64,000 nt of DNA from Siniperca chuatsi (taxonomy: Eukaryota; Chordata; Actinopteri; Centrarchiformes; Sinipercidae), in contig NC_058063.1 in assembly GCF_020085105.1 (NCBI RefSeq), positions 17,206,262 through 17,270,261 on the forward strand. The letters are read 5' to 3'. The notes below the pieces were generated by a model. The model was not told the origin of the DNA and did no database searches. It saw nothing but the letters and a program-made list of their open reading frames with translations. Of this stretch, positions 60,166 through 64,000 are shown in pieces (the stretch's first letter is position 1; the number at the start of each line of letters is the position of its first letter). Made by a program: the position numbers and the translations under genes.

Positions 60166-61037
60166 AAGACTCTTCGTCTTGTTGTAACTACTGGCCTTTT
60201 TAATGGTTAACAAATCATTTACCAATGCTTTATAGATCATATAGTATATGAGCAATAAATAACTTTTGGGTTGGCAGGTTGCGAAAACCTCTTGTATTTT
60301 TAGCTCTTTAATTCTCCATTTCTCTCTAATTCTTGCTCCAAAGCACTTATGACCTCTGACCTTCTGGGAAACAGCGTCAGGGAATCTTGAGCAAAACAAA
60401 TTTATTAACAATGTATTCACATCCACAACGGCAGACTTGAAGAATCAATGATTTATTAATCGCATTGACTTGCTGGCTTATTAGAAAGTGATACACCCAT
60501 GAGCATTTATTAATGATTTGACTATTAGTGACTCACCATAGAGGTTTTTCATGACCTGGATACCCAAGATATTCATTAATCTTCTCATTAATGGTAATTA
60601 ACTGATATAAATATATAGAGCATTACTATATTATTTCATAAAACCCTTTAGAACTGGTGATTTATTCTAAAGTGGTAACCTTTAAGGTCTCTCATATTTA
60701 CTGAAATTTAACGTTGTAGTTCACTCACCAGCACTTATTATGTTTCCTAATTTCTGGTCAAATCTGTTTGGCTGTTTGCAGATTCCTGATGACAAAACAC
60801 ATATAACAAAACAGCAAACTTTACTTACAACAAAAGGTTTACAAATCACAAACAGACAAATGTCCAGGAAAGTTTCTTTTTGATATTAGGTAAATATTTT
60901 TTGGATTTTGGATTAATAAGATCAACAAGAATGATGGACTGTGAGCTCCAGTATGATAACATCACATATTCTTACCAAACATTGCTCAAATCATGTTTGT
61001 ACTGATAGAATTCAACAAATGTTTACACAAATCTTAC

Positions 61038-61095
61038 CTGTTTGAGTTCCAGCAGGTGTGTGGGTGACTAAAGAGCCTGAGGATGTTATTTATAA
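61038..61095 (-). promoter_or_regulatory. TATA box and non-coding exon 1 of short SAMD9-like copy B
   Basis: The same TTTATAAATA box (about 61087-61095) and leader ending CTGGAACTCAAACAG|GTAAGA (donor after 61038) as in copy A, with one base change in the leader. Conservation supports it as a real first exon. Confidence 0.6.
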
Positions 61096-61897
61096 ACAGC
61101 TTTAAGCCACGCCTTCTGCATACTACACATTCTTGTATCTTGGATATGGCGTATATCTCATTGTGTTGAGTTCCTCCTTAATGATCCAGCATATCAATGA
61201 CAAAAAAATGTATTGTTGTTTGTGTGAGTAAAAATATCTTCCGTAGCTCGTGCTTGAAAGACAGGAAGCCACTTAACTTTCAAGTTACGTTTACACAGAA
61301 ATTAAAATTATGCCCTTCAGCTTTCCTGTAAACTTCGACTTAGCTTCTTTCAGCCCATTGTTTTTGTTTTATGACCCGCAACTTTACTGTTTAGGTTCAG
61401 TCTCACTTTTTTTCATCAGTGTTGTTTCCAGATGCAGCAAGCAGCTGTTTTTTTGTGAAAAACTCGACTGTAAGCTACCTGCACAGCACCAAGCAACAGA
61501 CAGACAGACAAAGTTAACGACTAGCTGGTGAACATAGTGGAGCATTTAGCAGCTAAAGAGACAGATTTCCCTCAGGAGTTGGTAGAGACCAAAAACAGAG
61601 CTAAAAGAGAGCGAATATTGGACTTACATTTGTCATGTGGCCAGAAACACAACTCCAAGTGAATGCTAATGTTGGTCTGTCTCTACTGAATGTGTTAATA
61701 AGCAACTCTTTGCTAACAGGTTTGCCCCAACTACTTTATAAGGTGATAATATGTCAATGCTGCTTGTTTCAGCTGCCCCCAAGTGACCGTAAATTCAGCT
61801 TTTACAAGTGTAGATTTCCAACAAAAATTGTTGTTGGTTGTTAATAAAAGAGCATGAAAGGTCATTCTTGACCAAAAGTAAACATCAACTCTACTTC

Positions 61898-62111
61898 CTA
61901 GCTTTTTCTGAAGCTTTCAACCGTATCTCAGGGTCTTCCTCAGTGAATGGATTTTGCTCTGTTGTCATGGAGATAGATGTCAGTTCCATACTTAGGTCAT
62001 GTGACCACAGGTGGTTGTATATTGGCACTACAATTGAGCTATCCTCATGACAACTAAAGAAACTCAATCCACTGGGGAACAAGATGTGGTTGAAAGCCCA
62101 GAAAAAGCTAG
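61898..62111. mobile_element. Hairpin/MITE-like element, copy B
   Basis: Same inverted ends as 46567-46777, with CTAG at each extremity. It was inherited through the duplication. Confidence 0.6.
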
Positions 62112-62554
62112 TAAGTGAACCTTGAGTCAAGATTCGTTGTCAAAAAAAACTAGACTAGACTTATACACAATGATTTGAATTTAATCACCAAAGACACTAT
62201 ATGCTTAACACAAATACGACACAATATAAACCAAAATTACTTATATAATTACTTATACTTATAAACATACATAACAACACACAACTGTATTTGTCTTCAT
62301 TGAAAAGCCGCTTCTCCACAACCTCACCATGCAGGAGCCTTTACATGGCTTCTGTATTAAACAACCTGAATTAAAAATTAAAAAAGAATGATTCAATTAG
62401 TTAGTAAAACTAAAAAAGAGTAAGTGCAATAAAAGACATGTAGAAAAACTGGTTGCAACAGTGTTGCAAACAATGTTTGTTTTACGGTAAAACAAAAGTA
62501 ATCTGAGGAGTAACAGGTAGGTGTGGTCTGTTGCATCAATGCTCTTGTCTTTTC

Positions 62555-62775
62555 CAGCTGTGCCTGAAACTGAATACAGATATGCAAATGTTTCAAACTA
62601 TAGATCTATTCTCCTTCATACTGATTCAATCTCATTCTCTTTCTCTGTGTGTTAGTTTCTCTTTCTCTCTCACCTGCTTCAGCAGTGAATCACTCACTGT
62701 AGGAAGACTCAGATTTACCTCAGAGCTTATTTTCACTCTCACCACAGTTCTCTTGGTTTTCAGCTCTAAACCAGT
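62555..62775 (-). pseudogene. C-type lectin tail exons, copy B (truncated)
   Basis: Homologous to 47296-47545. The first tail exon (TVVRVKISSEVNLSL) is preserved, but the second is cut after AQLEK, where the sequence jumps to DNA that in block A lies further downstream; about 90 bp are lost. Confidence 0.62.
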
Positions 62776-63394
62776 TCCCAAAACAAAAACATTTCATTTT
62801 AATACTGCATGTACAGTACGTTGCATACACTATACATATTTGTTATTTAAAGTAATCATTGGGAAATGTTGGGAAAACACTTGAAGATTGATACCACTCA
62901 TGTCTGGTCGGTAAATTTGAAGCTACAGAAAGCAGCCGGTTAGCTTAGCTTAGCATAAAGATGCAAAACCGCAACATATTGTTTTTACACGTATGTTTCT
63001 GTACGGATTAAACAAACAAGAAATAGCATGTTAATTAGTGAGCTTTAGAGGTGCTGGTGGGCTGTGTGTTTTTTTTTATCTCTTTCTTTCTTACTCTTTT
63101 TTTACTGGCTCTAATATTGTTTTAGATACATGGAATAGTGGGTCAACTTATTTTTTCAGCCAACAGAAATACTTTACTTATAATGGTAATAATGTAAAAT
63201 ATCAAAATTGCAGATGAAAACTTTTAATTCCAGGCTTTTTGAGGGCCCTCCCCATATTGGGGCCATGGGTACTTAGTTCCAATATGTATCTCACTACTAT
63301 GTAACAGTGGAATCATATTACCAGATTATTCACTAAACTACAACATCACTTATAAAACTACTGCTAAAGTGCATACAAAGGCAATAAAAGAGCA

Positions 63395-63700
63395 ATTTAA
63401 AAAAATCACAATAACAAAAGGATAGCTAACATCACAAGCATTGTCATCCCACTGATGCAGGAAGGACTTTCTCATCGCAACACAGTTCTGAACACCTCCC
63501 AAATGATCAGGGTTAGTTTCATCCCAGTTTCTCAAAGAGCCAGCGCTTCTGTCAGACCACATCCAGTCGACTCTGAACAGCCCGATCCAGACGCTGTTGC
63601 TGTTGGCATACATGTGAATCTCTTTATGCTACTCCTTGGTTTTCACACTGACCAGGTCAGTGTAATACTGTCTGTAGAAGCGTCTTGCTATGACATAGGT
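63395..63700 (-). pseudogene. C-type lectin-like domain, copy B (stop codon)
   Basis: Same domain as 50700-51008, but a G-to-T type change gives TAG at 63631-63629 after SVKTKE, cutting the domain. The final YPFVCY also runs into unrelated sequence. It is a clear pseudogene copy. Confidence 0.75.
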
Positions 63701-64000
63701 TTGGTATTTAGGGTGTACCTTTTTCTCCCGTTTTACATTTTTAGTCAAATCTAACACATTACGCGTATGACCACGCGTTTGACCACTTTTAGGCCAACCA
63801 TAATACATTGACAAGGATTCACTATTTTCCCACCAGAACTGTATACCTAGAAGTGTGCACAAGTGTGACTTGTCCTCTACTGCCACTATTAGACCAAAAT
63901 ATCCACTTGGGCACAATATACTATATTTCATAATCTAAGCCGATCTTAATGAAATTTTCTACGCATATTCATGCTCCCAAGGGAATTGATTTGTCATCAA

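Larger units (their letters stand above)
53070..63760. repeat. Segmental duplication block B
   Basis: Colinear with 37530-51060. It follows directly on a rearranged copy of 31470-33750 (at 51840-53070), with the stretch matching 33750-37530 missing. The tail-anchored and short SAMD9-like genes are open here; the lectin pieces are more damaged than in block A. Confidence 0.92.

Overview
This window is nuclear DNA from a ray-finned fish, most likely a percomorph teleost. The evidence is AT-rich intergenic DNA with long TA, TG, AC and ATT microsatellites, GT-AG introns, several interspersed repeats typical of percomorph genomes, a teleost-type NLR leucine-rich-repeat exon of 174 bp, and recognisable vertebrate genes (MRPL48, a TRIM gene, SAMD9-like genes, C-type lectin fragments).

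Left third (1-21.7 kb, + strand): a tandem array of innate-immune genes. Gene 1 (1456-5636) joins a SAMD9-like NTPase/TPR/OB-fold core to a CARD. Gene 2 (9702-16161) joins the same core to a complete FIIND (ZU5 plus UPA) and then a CARD. All nine exons keep reading phase, and the FIIND carries the His and Phe-Ser arrangement expected for self-cleavage. Gene 3 (about 17.7-21.7 kb) is a decayed relative with NLR-type LRR exons and the start of the same FIIND, broken by a repeat insertion. Gene 2 therefore looks like NLRP1 with its NACHT-LRR sensor replaced by a SAMD9-type sensor. It is the best candidate for an undescribed system here.

Middle (23.4-37.1 kb, - strand): two ordinary genes. MRPL48 has 8 coding exons and about 208 aa. 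A RING/B-box/coiled-coil TRIM gene has 7 coding exons and about 510 aa, and ends in a long acidic tail instead of PRY-SPRY.

Right part (37.5-64 kb): a segmental duplication. Each copy holds, on the + strand, a small tail-anchored protein of unknown family, and on the - strand a short SAMD9-like gene that lacks the NTPase (about 700 aa, with its own TATA box and non-coding first exon) plus C-type lectin remnants. Copy A of the tail-anchored gene has a 1-base frameshift; copy B is open. The second block begins with a truncated, frameshifted piece of the TRIM gene, so the original duplication reached into that gene.

Taken together, this is a fast-evolving immune locus in which SAMD9-like cores, FIIND and CARD exons have been duplicated, recombined and lost around two stable genes. 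Coordinates of exons come from splice-site and phase reasoning on genomic sequence only; no transcript was available.
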